64,000 nucleotides of DNA, taken from Manis javanica (Eukaryota > Chordata > Mammalia > Pholidota > Manidae). Positions 1 through 10,581 of this stretch are shown here, one piece after another (position 1 is the stretch's first letter; every line of letters begins with the position of its first letter). Below the pieces are notes generated by a model. It was not told where the DNA came from, made no database searches, and saw only the letters and a program-made list of their open reading frames with translations. The translations under genes were made by a program, and so were the position numbers. The stretch covers positions 113,540,302 to 113,604,301 of the forward strand of contig NC_133164.1 in the NCBI RefSeq assembly GCF_040802235.1, given 5' to 3'.

Positions 1-331
1 GGATCAAGGCACTGGCAGGTTGGTTCCTCCTGAGGGCTGTGAGGGCCCATCTGCTCCAGGCCTGTCTCCCGGCTCCTGGTAACCTCAGGCTTCCTTGGCC
101 TATAGCCGACGCTCTCCCTGTCTTCACATTGTGTTTTCTCTGAGCGTCTATCTCTGTCCAAATGTCTCTTTTTCATAAAGACACAGTTGTATTGGGTTAG
201 AGCCCAGTCTAATGACCTCCTTTTAACTCAATCATCTCTGCAAAGACCCTGTTTCCAAAGAAGATCACATTCAAAGTCCTAAAGGCTAGGGCTTGAACAT
301 CTTTGCAGGGAGGACACAATTCAACCCATAA
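1..331 (-). repeat. MLT1-type (MaLR) LTR fragment
   Basis: Read on the + strand, this matches the reverse complement of an MLT1 LTR. It has the 'tccaaatgtctctttt' stretch, 'agagcccagtctaatgacc', 'gcaaagaccctgtttccaaa' and the terminal 'ggacacaattcaacccat'. The fragment is cut off by the window edge and is clearly diverged, so it is an old insertion. The subfamily cannot be assigned by eye. Confidence 0.8.
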
Positions 332-429
332 GAGGATCTGATACCAACCAACCTGCATTTTACTGTATTGAATTGTTATTCAACTCAGTTTAAAGGCAAA
401 GCCAATGCAAAGACCCCAGTGAATCTTCA

Positions 430-1065
430 TTCGTTGCTGATTGAGAATGTAAAATGATACAGCTACATTGGAAAATAGTTTGACAGTTACTTAAAAAATA
501 TACCTACCGTATGACCCAGCCATTCCTCTTCTAGGTATCTACTCAGGAGAAATGAAAATATAAGTCTACTCAAAATCTCACATACACACATATTCGAAGT
601 GCCATCATTCATGATAACCTGAACTGGAGACACTTGAAAAGTGTGTCGCCTGTGAATAGATAAGCAGTTATGTGCTACATCCACACAATGGAATATCATT
701 TAGCCATAAAAAGGAACAAACCACTGATACATGTTACCTCATGGATGAACCTTGAAACATTATACAAAGTGGGAGAAACCCACTGCAAAGATCACACTCT
801 GTATGAATCCATTTATATAAAATGTGCAGAAAAGGCAAACCCATAGAGACAGAAAGTGGTTTACTGGATCTGGGAGTGGGAATGGGGTATACCTGTAAAC
901 AGGGAAGAGGGATCTTACTGGGGGAGAGAGAAGTTTCTGCAACTGGATTGTAGTGATGGTTGCACAAGTCAGTAAATTAACTAAAAATCATATGATTGTA
1001 CACTTAAAATGGGTGAATTTTATGGTATGTGAATTATATCTCAATAACAGTTCTTAAAAAAAAAA
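430..1065 (+). repeat. L1M-type LINE-1, 3' end with A-tail
   Basis: This is the end of an old L1 in sense orientation. Recognisable landmarks are 'taccgtatgacccagccatt', 'acacaatggaatatcattta', 'catggatgaaccttgaaaca', 'tgtatgaatccatttatata' and 'gtacacttaaaatgggtgaa', followed by an A-run at 1056-1065. These are the ORF2 end and 3' UTR of L1MA/L1MB-like families. The frames are broken and it has no coding capacity. Confidence 0.85.
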
Positions 1066-1066
1066 C

Positions 1067-2387
1067 CTCCCAGTGTCCTTAAGGTAAAATTCACTCTTAC
1101 CATTTATAGGATGTTCTTTAACAGCATGTTAAATATACCGTAGTCTGTTCTCTATCCGAGAAAAGTGATAGTTGGAAAAAAGCTCAGGATTTGCTTGTAT
1201 GTACACAGGAATTTTTCTGGAAGGTAACACAAGAATTTGGTAGCAGTGGTTTTCCCTGGGGAGTGGGAATAGGCTGGGTCTTTTCCCTGTAAAACCTTTT
1301 GTATCTTCTAAATTTGGCATCATGTGCATGTGTTTGATAACACAGGTAATTAAACATTTTTTAAAGTATCAGTGCGCCACAAACCACAATACATGCCCAG
1401 TATTGAAGATGACATTCCAGAAAATAATAAGAGTGGATTTTTTCTACATGGACAAGCCTGTCACTCAACTGGCAATCCTTCCTGATCCGATATTTGGCCT
1501 TTTGTGCTAAGAATAGTTTATTCACCTCCACTGATGAGCCACTTTCCACAGGGTCCATGTCTTAATTACATACATGGTCATGTTCAAGAGATTTTGTGTC
1601 TTTCTGGTCTTCCTGCCCACTTCATATGGGGAAATTGGCAAATATTCTTTCATGCAGACTATTCCAGGGCAAGGTACTACTTAAACATTAAATCATTAAG
1701 ATAATAAATGTGATTGGGAGGTGGGTGGGGAGGCCCTATTTATATATTTGCACTCTTTTTGGAATACCTGCTGGGCCAGAGTTTAAAGGGGAAATCATGC
1801 ATTACACTCTTTGCTTTTTCCTTTTGGCAATGCTGGCTGCTGGGGAGGATGTTTATGTTACTGTTTATTGAGTTCTCCTTATTCCCTCTTTGTTGTTAAA
1901 ACAACATCGTGCAAATCGAAAACAAGGTAAGTTTATTCGAAGTGCAATACAATCACCACTGAAGAGATTCCTATAATCAAGCCATTTGTTTCTAAAGAAA
2001 ACAAGGGAGACTTAACTGACTGTTCTCAGAATACATCCAAGACCCAGAACAAATCAGTCATTCATTCTTTCTGTATATTGGGCTGGGTGGTCCTGGTTGC
2101 TGTAGGCTCTTATTCTTGGCTGTTCGGCTCCTTGGCTGAAATAATACTCTGTATCACTCTGCCCTCTATGGCCTGAGAAGACTCACAAATGTCACATTTG
2201 GGAAAATGTATTGCCAGGTCCAGCTCCTCATCTCATCTGGCCAGACTAGCAGACAATCAAAAGGCATTTGGATCTTTGCATGGCGCTGCCATAGTGTGCT
2301 AATAGAGACTTCTGGGGGCTGGTTTGGGAGTGGGGTAGGGGAAGGGGATTAGTACTTCCTCAAAGATGTGTTTCTTTAATCCAGTGC
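1067..2387. other. Intergenic DNA, nothing recognised
   Basis: No conserved open frame, RNA gene or repeat that I can name. The short open frames here are chance frames without coding character. Confidence 0.5.
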
Positions 2388-2743
2388 TTTAAAAATGAGA
2401 TTTTTGTTTTTGAGAGGGCATCTCTCATATTTATTGATCAAATGGTTGTTAACAACAATAAAATTCTGTATAGGGGACTCAATGCACAATCATTAATCAA
2501 CCCCAAGCCTAACTCTCAACAGTCTCCAATCTTCTGAAGCATAACGAACAAGTTCTTACATGGTGAACAAGTTCTTACATGGTGAACAGTACAAGGGCAG
2601 TCATATCACAGAAACTTTTGGTTTTGATCACGCATCATGAACCATAAACAATCAAGTCAGATATGATTATTCATTTGATTTTTATACTTGATTTATATAT
2701 GAATCCCACATTTCTCCCTTAATTTTTTAAAAATGAGATTTTT
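2388..2743 (-). mobile_element. 5'-truncated L1 3' end with intact 18-bp target duplication
   Basis: An insertion of 320 bp (2406-2725) is flanked by perfect copies of tttaaaaatgagattttt at 2388-2405 and 2726-2743. On the minus strand it ends in an A-rich tail beside the left copy, preceded by a polyadenylation signal AATAAA (in 'caataaatatgagaga'). The junction fits the L1 endonuclease preference TTTT/A. This is the signature of target-primed reverse transcription. The body looks like an L1 3' UTR of a young, lineage-specific family rather than an ancient L1M. The exact duplication makes this one of the youngest insertions in the window. A 19-bp unit is tandemly doubled inside it at 2546-2583. 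Confidence 0.8.
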
Positions 2744-4474
2744 ATTCAAGGTAAAGAGAAGCGCTCATTAATGACAAGAACTCCTGCTGGTCTCAAGCAA
2801 GTCTGTTTCCAAAGCAGGCTGCACAAAAAAGGATTCAGCTGCAAAGTGCCCCAGTTACATCTACTAGGACATTACCAATTTGCTTCATGATGAGTTGGCA
2901 CACAATTCTTATATGCAGTCCTGGAAGAGCAAAGATGCTACAACTTCTAGTTCATAGAAACTGTGATTTCTACTTCATGTCAGGGAACACGGAAAATGGG
3001 AGACACTAAATAAGGACATTTCATCAAGGTGGATCCTTGTAATTCCTATTTAAGCAGCTTTCCACCTCTTTGAATTTATGCTAAAATTAAATGTTCCTCA
3101 GAATAAATTGATGTATCTGAATATGTAAATGTATGCATGTGAAATTAATCAACTTGTCTATAAACTAAAACATATTGGTATGTTCACATTACCTTCTGAA
3201 AATACCTAGCAAAACTGTTTTAAAGTAAATTCTTCCCCAAGTTTTTTTTTTCTAGTACTTTCTCCTCTAAGTAGAGTTGCTTCCTGGTTTCCAGTCTTCA
3301 TCCCAACACTGTATAGCTATGATCAGCCCCCAAGATGGAGGAATGCGGGTGGGGTGGGAGGAGTGACAGGTTAGTCCGAGAAGTGATCGGTGCACATCTG
3401 TGCTTTTTCTGTTCTCCATCTCACAACCCTAGTCACATGGCAAGTAAACGTGGTGCTGAGATTTGAACTGGCTGTCTTGACCGTTTTGCTCTTGGCCCAC
3501 ACACCTGACCACTTGCTGTAATGATTGGGCGTGCCCCTTTTTTTGCCATCCTTACTCACTCCAGATGTTATTATTTTGCCAGATCTTTGCCAGGCTGTGG
3601 TGCAAGGTAGCAAAAGAATGGTGCAAAATGAGCTTTAAATGCATCTTCTCTATTCTCTACCTCCAGGGGAAATACCCTGACTGGTAACTGGTGACGAGGG
3701 AGGCTTTATGTTCCCGAAACATGACAAGAAGAATGATAAGGGCTTCTTGTTGCTTTCCATTGGGAATAGAGTTATAAGTAACAAACATGCAAAAAACCCC
3801 TGATAGATAGAGGTCCCTGTCAAAAGGTGAAACTGGAAAATGATTTCCCAGCTCCAGTGCCCTCAAGTAGAGAGGGATCACTTAAAAATGTTTTTTGCTT
3901 TATTTGGTGAACATATTTTGTGCTTCGTAAATTCCACACAAGACCAAAGGTTATTATACATTCGGTTTGGAGAAAGCCTGCCTCTAGCCTTACCTTTGAA
4001 TTTAAGAAGACAAAAAAAAAATTTACTGTTCAGGAGACAAATACAGTTATATGAACAAAGTATGGTAAAATTCTACATACAAAATGAGTATCTACTCAGG
4101 ATTAATGGAACTAATATTTATTCCACAGATCAGCTATAAGCAAATTAATAAAAGGTATCTAGATGAAAGGACTTCTGAATTTGTATGGTCAATAGAATGC
4201 TATTGGTTGTAGAAAAATTAATCTGATACAAGTCACTATGCTTTCAGTGAAAGAGACATAGACCTGACCACAGTAACCAACATAAAAAGAATTGAGTTTG
4301 GTGTCTGTCAAAGCCTGGTGATCAAACAGATATCCCGAGAATGAACTTCCACAGGTGTTCCAGTTGTTTGCTTGAATATAGTACTCTGTAATAACTAATA
4401 GGATGGCTGCTGGCTCTATTACCTAGCAGATTCTAAAAGAGAAATGTTAGCAACAGAATAAAAGCCTGCACAGT
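2744..4474. other. Intergenic DNA, nothing recognised
   Basis: AT-rich sequence without a supportable gene. The longest forward frame (3840-4139, 99 codons) shows no domain or motif and is taken as chance. Confidence 0.5.
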
Positions 4475-4612
4475 GCGCTTAAAATGCTATGGTTTTTAGA
4501 GCCAGACAAGCTAAAACCCAAGTTCCACTACTTAATCGCTAGGTGAGCTTGGACGCAGTGGAATCTTAGGAGCCACAGTTTTCTCTTCCATAAAATGGGA
4601 ATATTCATTCCT
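4475..4612 (+). repeat. MIR SINE fragment
   Basis: MIR core features are present: 'tttttagagccagacaagct', then 'ccactacttaatcgctaggt', then 'tcttccataaaatgggaata'. It is diverged, as expected of this ancient tRNA-derived SINE. Confidence 0.7.
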
Positions 4613-4624
4613 CAGTCATTCAAC

Positions 4625-4795
4625 AAATACTTATTGTGTAATAAGTATTTGGCACACTCATGTGCCAGGCCCTGTTCTAGGCACTGGCAATATAATCATG
4701 AAGAGCAACAGTGAAAGCCCTGCCTTAAGGGCTGCACCTGTGCCAGTGGGGGAAGAGAAAGCCAGCCAATGAAGGTCTAGTACGGCAGGTGCTGA
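4625..4795 (+). repeat. Old medium-copy repeat, left part, split by an MLT1
   Basis: The text 'gtgccaggccctgttctagg', followed by a stretch about animals' typical 'agtgaaagccctgcctt' phrase, matches the start of a common ancient mammalian repeat whose name I cannot fix. It seems to resume after the MLT1 at 5253 ('gatgctatgaaggagaataa'), so the MLT1 inserted into it. Related fragments occur in intron 1 at 37960-39070 and 41040-41460. Confidence 0.4.
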
Positions 4796-4804
4796 CAAAT
4801 GCTC

Positions 4805-5252
4805 TGTGAGCCTCTGTGGGCAGCCATAACAAAGTACCACCTACCGGCGGGGGGTGGGGGGGGGTGGGGGTTAAACCCACAGGAATGTATTCTCTCACGG
4901 TTCCGGAGGCTACGAGTCTGAAATCAGCGTGCTGGCAGAGCCCTGCTCCCTCTGAAGGCGCTAGGGAAGAATCCCTCCTTGCCTCTTCCAGCTTCGGCTG
5001 CTTGTGACCCTTAGCATTCCTCGGCTTGCAGCTGTGTCCCTGTATGGCCACGTGGCGGTCTCCCTGCATGTATATCCTGTGGGTCTCCTCCTCCTCTTAT
5101 ACAGACACTGGCCCTGTATTTAGAACCCATGCTAATCCAGTATAACCCTATCTCAGCTAATTACATCCACAAAGACCCTGTTTCCAAAGAAGGTAAGGCT
5201 GTGAGGTTCTGGGTGGACACAAATTTTGGGAGACACTGTTCAAGCTAGTACA
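4805..5252 (-). repeat. MLT1-type (MaLR) LTR, near full length
   Basis: Reverse-complement MLT1 signature: 'gcagccataacaaagtacca', 'attctctcacggttccggag', 'ttgcctcttccagcttcggc', 'ctaatccagtataaccctat', 'aaagaccctgtttccaaaga'. A very G-rich patch (4848-4870) replaces the part that normally reads 'aaactgggtggc'. The LTR interrupts an older repeat. Confidence 0.85.
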
Positions 5253-5562
5253 GATGCTATGAAGGAGAATAAAGTGGGGTGAAAGGACAAAGGAGGGAGG
5301 GGAGTGATACTGAATGAGGGAGGAGGCCTGCAGGAGTGACAGGGGAGCCCTGTGGTCCACCTGGGGGTGAGCACCCAGACAGGGAGACAGCACAGCAGTG
5401 CAGGGGCCATGGGTGGGGCCTGTTTGGTGGCTTCAAAGAACAGTCAAGAGAGCTGCGTGGCTGGGGCCAAATGAGCTAGCAAGGGATGAGAATGCTGGCC
5501 TGGTGCTGGAGGGGCACCGGGGACAGGGACACTGTCGCCTGGCAGACCAAGATGAGGACCGC

Positions 5563-7404
5563 GGAGGCAGCCTCCCTCTGGGGAATTTTGTGGGCTGACG
5601 GGAGAGAGGATTTCTGAAGCACCTAACAGCAACCTCTGGAAGCAGGCAAGTGGCAATGTTGCTTACCTTTGCCCCCCCAGCTTGCAGACAGCACATTAAG
5701 AAATTCCTCTCTGGGTTTGGTGCAACTGACTTCTCCAACTAAGAAGTTCTTTTCTATTTAACCCGGTAAGGGATCTGACATTTTCCATTGCTGAAGGGAC
5801 TGCATTTCAGGGCTTGTATCAGATGAACTCCTGCAAGTAACCTTTAATACGGAGAACACCTGCTAAGCCAGGATACCTGCAGAGCAAGGATAGCACCTCT
5901 GTTTGGTTGGAAATAAACCTTTTGTCCCACACTCTGTCCTCACCCCTGCTCATCCCCGAAGAGCTTCCACAGACCCTGGAAAGGAATGAGGCTAGACTCT
6001 AGAAACATCTCTCATGTCTCTTATTTCCAAAGTGGCCCTATGACTGATTTAAGTCAATGGACTTCAACTGTTCACATATCATTTAAAACCGATCTCATCA
6101 TTGTACTTTTGTTTGAAAAGCATTTTAATAAGAAAAAGAAGTATGAGAGAATATTATGTAACAGTGCATCACCCACCAATGAATCCTCATTCAATCCCAG
6201 GATCGGTTATCAAGCGTCATAAATATTTGCAAATTTCCAATTAATCTGTGTCAGTTTCACCATGTCTTCATTTGTGTTCAGCATAGGCATTTTAGAATGA
6301 CGTTTCAATTATTCACTTTATAGAAGTTTCTAAGACTGGTTTGGGAAAACGGGCATGTAACAAGTGGTACTGTGGGCATTCTAATGCTATACTCCAGAAA
6401 CTCTGGCCGTGGAGACCCTGAAAATACTGCTGTGCCCCTTGAAGAGTATTCGTTTGGTAGATACTTCAGTTGCAAACTGCTAGTATACTGGCCCCTAAAA
6501 TGTTTGCCAACCAGGCTGTGTGGGATGTTGTTAATGGCCTTGTGTGAGCCTTTTGAATTCCAAATACCGTTCTTCTAACCTTGTCCCTCTGATGTCTGAG
6601 ATGGAAGTATCCGGAAGACCACCGCATGGGAAAATGGACACAAGCAAATTCAGCACTAGCATGTCATGGTGAGCTTTTGAAAAGTACAGACTAGACCTTC
6701 TGTTCGTGTTGGGTCTGTGGGGAGGGTGTAGAAGTGTGCAGCACAATCTATACCAGAAAGAGAAAATCTTCTGCAGAGAGATTAGGGAACATTCACTACC
6801 GATTATGCTTCTAGTCCTGAAGCCAAGCCCTGGATTCAACTCAGCAAAATGAAATAGTGACATCTTTCCACCAAGCTGGCTTTCGTCTCAAGATGAGATT
6901 TAATTTAGCATTTGGTATTTTGAGTGTAGCCTTTGACAGACCAGCAAGGAAAAACAGCTTTATTTTGTTTGTTTTCTTGTGCCTCCATCTCATTTGGGGG
7001 TGTCAGTAACAGGGCAGCCTACGACAGGCAGCTGAGCGGTGGGAAAAGGCAGCCACAAGGAAGATCCTAGCCAAGCCATGAACTTTAGTTCAAATGCTCA
7101 TCTCTGACACAGACAATGCCATCCTTTGTGTGAAATAAAAACAGGGACAGAGCTTTGTATGGGAATGGTAATGACAATATGCCCCAAGATTCACTTTCTT
7201 ATTAAGGCAGGGTTTGTGCTACTACACCATGAAAGACAACTGTGTATTTACTGAAAACAGGGTCATTGTGTGGTGTCCTGGAAAAATACAAGATCATTCC
7301 AAAACTCTTTTTTTTAATTTAAGACTCATTAAAAAGTGTGAACTTAATCCTTAGATTAGAATTCCTCTTCAGAAAACTTTCATTGTTTATTCTAAAGGCC
7401 TGGG
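5563..7404. other. Intergenic DNA, nothing recognised
   Basis: No supportable gene or named repeat. Several short open frames occur on both strands with no recognisable protein features. Confidence 0.5.
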
Positions 7405-7760
7405 CCTCTTTGACCCCCAGAATATTTGACCATGACTGCCCCTCCCCCACTCCCTCTTGAAACTGCTTTTTTTCCCTTCATTTCCTTGACTGCTCCCTTA
7501 ATAGAGTTTCTTTCTCTCCTGACACTCTGAACAACCCTTAAAGCATTTGTCTTCAAGGCCTCTTCTCTTATTGCTCTGCACCATATTTCCTGTAGAGCAA
7601 TTCTCTTTCATTCTAAACAATTACAAAATCTCTATTCCAAATCTCATCTGTTCTCCTGAGCTCTGGTCTTTTATTTCTGATTGCCAGAGTATCTTGCTTC
7701 TACTGCAAATGACACTTGGTTTTAAATCCAACTAATTTCTCCTTTTCCCTCTTTCTGACC
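7405..7760 (+). repeat. L2-like LINE fragment
   Basis: A pyrimidine-rich stretch with 'gactgctcccttaatagag', 'aatctcatctgttctcctga' and 'cttgcttctactgcaaatga' resembles a diverged L2 3' region. No reading frame survives. The assignment rests on general resemblance only. Confidence 0.4.
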
Positions 7761-8199
7761 AAAAATACAGTCCGCCTGATTTTAAAAACTTTAATTTTTG
7801 TTCTCATCAATGTTACACATAGTCAAATAGTTTTATTTCATGCTGTTAAGTTCTCTCCTCCCCTATTTCCTTCTCCTTCAAGGCAAATGCTTTCAATCCA
7901 CTCAGTGATTTCTTTTGATATCTTCTTTCCACAAAGTAACCTGTAGAAGTTGCTAGTTCTTGCATTTTTCCATTTTAGGCATTAGCCCTCACCATCAGCG
8001 CCACACCCCTGCTCTCTGTCCACACAACCTCCCCAAGTAGTTAAATCACAATTTTGGTTAGATTGATTTTCCATAATTAATATGAGCAACATAGTATTTT
8101 TTAAGACTTTTTTTTTCCTTCTAAAACTTGTCCCTAAAGTTAATAATTTTTTTGGTTTTTTCATTTCCTTGGCTATCTTATTTAATTACCATGAATTAA

Positions 8200-9180
8200 G
8201 CCCCAAACTCTTCACTGGAAGGACAAATAGCTTTTCCTTGAGTTGGAACTCACCAGGTAGGTCACCAATTTTATCTCGTGGAAGCACCTCCCAGGGAGCC
8301 TCCTGAATTGCTCCATCCCAGACAGGCGCCCACCTCCAGGCCTGCAGTGTATCCCCATCGTGGAGAATCCCTTCACCATCTGCCAGGGGCCCTCTTCCCT
8401 TCTCTGGAATCGCGTCAGTGTTTTCTGGATCCTCTAACTTCCTATTTCTTGGCACATTCCTTCATTTCTTGACAGTGTATTCAGTAAGTTCCTGAGAAGG
8501 AGGAAGTGATAGGTAAAGTTTGTGGGACACTGCATGTCTGAGAAAATATCTTTATTTTGTCCCATCCCTTATGGGTTCTTGATCATTTGTTCATTCATTC
8601 ATTTCTACCTACCCTAACTTTGATTAATAGATTGACTAAGTACTGAATTCTAAGATGGGAGTCATCTCCCTTCAGAAATGTGCAAGAATTTCTCCATTGT
8701 GTACTGCTTTGCTCTTGAGAAGCCTGAAACAATTGTAATTCTGATTCCTCAGGCTTTGAATACAATTTATTTTTTTCCCCCTGTAGAATATTTAGGGTTT
8801 TCTTTTCTTGTCCTCAATGTTCTGAAATTTCAAGAGGATGTACCTTGATCTAGATCTATTTTTTTTTAGATCTACTGTGCTGGGTATTAAATGGGCCCTG
8901 ACAATCAAGAAATATATGTTCTTTGAGTCTGGAAAATTCTCTTATGACTGTTCTATTTCCCAGTATTTTGATACTAACCCTTCTGTAATTTTCTTCTCTG
9001 CTGTTTTCTTTTTGCTCAACTTTTATCCCAAACTTTCTATTGATATTGTCACTTTTTCTGCCCTATTTTAATTTTGAAAAGCTCTTTCATATTCTCTGTT
9101 TCTTTTTTACAGCCTCTTGTTCTTGTTTCGTGGAGGCAATATTTTCTCTTCTCTGAACAACAATGAGTATTTTTAAAAAA
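8200..9180 (+). repeat. Ancient dispersed repeat, family not identified
   Basis: Phrases such as 'atatctttattttgtcccat', 'agtactgaattctaagatgg', 'ctcaatgttctgaaatttca' and 'gtgctgggtattaaatgggc' belong to a well-known old mammalian repeat, probably LINE-related. I cannot name it with certainty. No open frame is preserved. Confidence 0.45.
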
Positions 9181-9990
9181 AATCTGTTGCCCTCAAGTTG
9201 CCATTTCTGTCTTGCTGCCATTTTCTCATGAAAAGTTTGATTCTCAGTTGTCTTCTCCCCATTAGGTGTGACACTGTGTGTATGCTGCGTGTACTCAGCT
9301 CTCCCGTGTGGGCTTTGCTGCTCAGTATCCTGACTGGGCATCAGTGGGTATTTTGGGGGAGGCTTATCAGGGAAGGATCTTTCCTCAGGAGTCTACGTTT
9401 GGCTGCCAGAGTCGTGGGCAGGGCTACTGCAAGTCTGTGTCGGGCTTTGAATAAGAAAAGTTCCCTTCTCTGGGAGGCAGCTCTGCAGGAACAGGGCCTG
9501 GTGATCAGATGGTACCTTCCTCTGGGCAGAGCCTGCACCAAGGCCTGTGGCTGGAGAGTGGAGCAGGAGCTAGATTTCAGGCCCATGAGCCCTTCCCCCA
9601 GGTGCTCTGGGCAGGGCTGAATATGATCAACTATGTGTGATGTTTTGTGTCTGGAGACTGGGTGGCAGAAAAGGGCCAGGCATGTAAAATCTCACTTTAA
9701 TCCCAACTTCAATTGTGCTGTATGTCTCCCATCCCAGAACTCTCTATTTAATCTACTTTTTCCACAGAATAAACTCTGAAGGGCAGTGTCACTGAAGGTG
9801 AAGGGCACAAGAAATCAAAAGATGTCATTGCTTCCTGAATAGATGAGCAGCCTCCTCTTTTCTCAGTCCCACCTTTATTCCCTTCAAGAGAAGCCGGGTG
9901 TCACTAGCTCCTGTGATTTTAGGAGGCTTTTCATTGCAAAGTACGTTGTTCTCTGCTTTCCCCACTGCTAGCTTAGAATTTAATTTCTTA

Positions 9991-10581
9991 GTTCTGTTAG
10001 AGGGAGGAGTCTCTCTCACTCCTGTGCACACGGACAAGGAATACAAAGCACGAAGAGAAAGCTGGAAGACAGTTTTATTTAGCAGGGAGCAAGTATACTC
10101 TGGAAGAGAGAGCAGATGGCCTGGGAGGTCAGAACCAGCCCTTCTTATCTACATACTTGCTGATTTTATAGGAAAGTGTGGGAGTTGGGTTAACAGGTTC
10201 AGATCATATGACTGCTCTGGCTCTGCACATGCTCTTACTCATAATGCAGACAGAAAAAAACCCAAAAACCCAGGGTGGGGAGGAATATTCTAATGATCAT
10301 GTGAATGGGCCAAGGTCGGACAGATCATGGTGTCCTTTGCGCAGGCATAAGCCTTGGGAATTTAATGCTAATTTAATCTAAGGATCATGTGGATGGGCCA
10401 AGGTCTCCCGGACCTGTCTCTGCATCCTTTGTGCGGGCATCAGCCTTGGGGATTTCCCGGCTCTGTCTTACTTCTCATTTTAGGCAAAGGGAGAATATAA
10501 ACCCCCCCAGAATACTTACTGGCTTTCACCTCTCTCTTCCTTTCTGCTGCTATGCTACTAACTGCCAACTCTAACCAGTTC
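9991..10581 (-). mobile_element. Solo LTR of a gammaretrovirus-type (ERV1-like) endogenous retrovirus
   Basis: A 583-bp unit (9995-10577) is bounded on the + strand by TGTTAGAG and CTCTAACCA, an imperfect inverted terminal repeat with TG...CA ends. It is flanked by the 4-bp direct repeat GTTC (9991-9994, 10578-10581). On the minus strand it reads as a complete LTR. A U3 with two imperfect direct repeats (about 10293-10454) is followed by a TATA box TATAAAA at 10164-10170 and then a polyadenylation signal AATAAA at 10074-10079, about 90 bp downstream as expected for a short R. A 4-bp duplication is typical of gammaretroviruses and ERV1. No internal gag, pol or env lies on either side, so recombination has left a solo LTR. 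Confidence 0.85.
10293..10454 (-). repeat. Direct repeats in the U3 of the solo LTR
   Basis: Two imperfect copies have a period of 88 bp. One begins at 10295 (gatcatgtgaatgggcca) and the other at 10383 (gatcatgtggatgggcca). Each continues to a shared 'gcc ttggg' block ('cataagccttggga' and 'catcagccttgggg'). They occupy the U3 position, upstream of the TATA box on the minus strand, where gammaretroviruses carry enhancer repeats. Confidence 0.8.

Noticed and set aside
9198-9620. A 140-codon + strand open frame
   Set aside because: It begins inside an old dispersed repeat and has no recognisable protein features.
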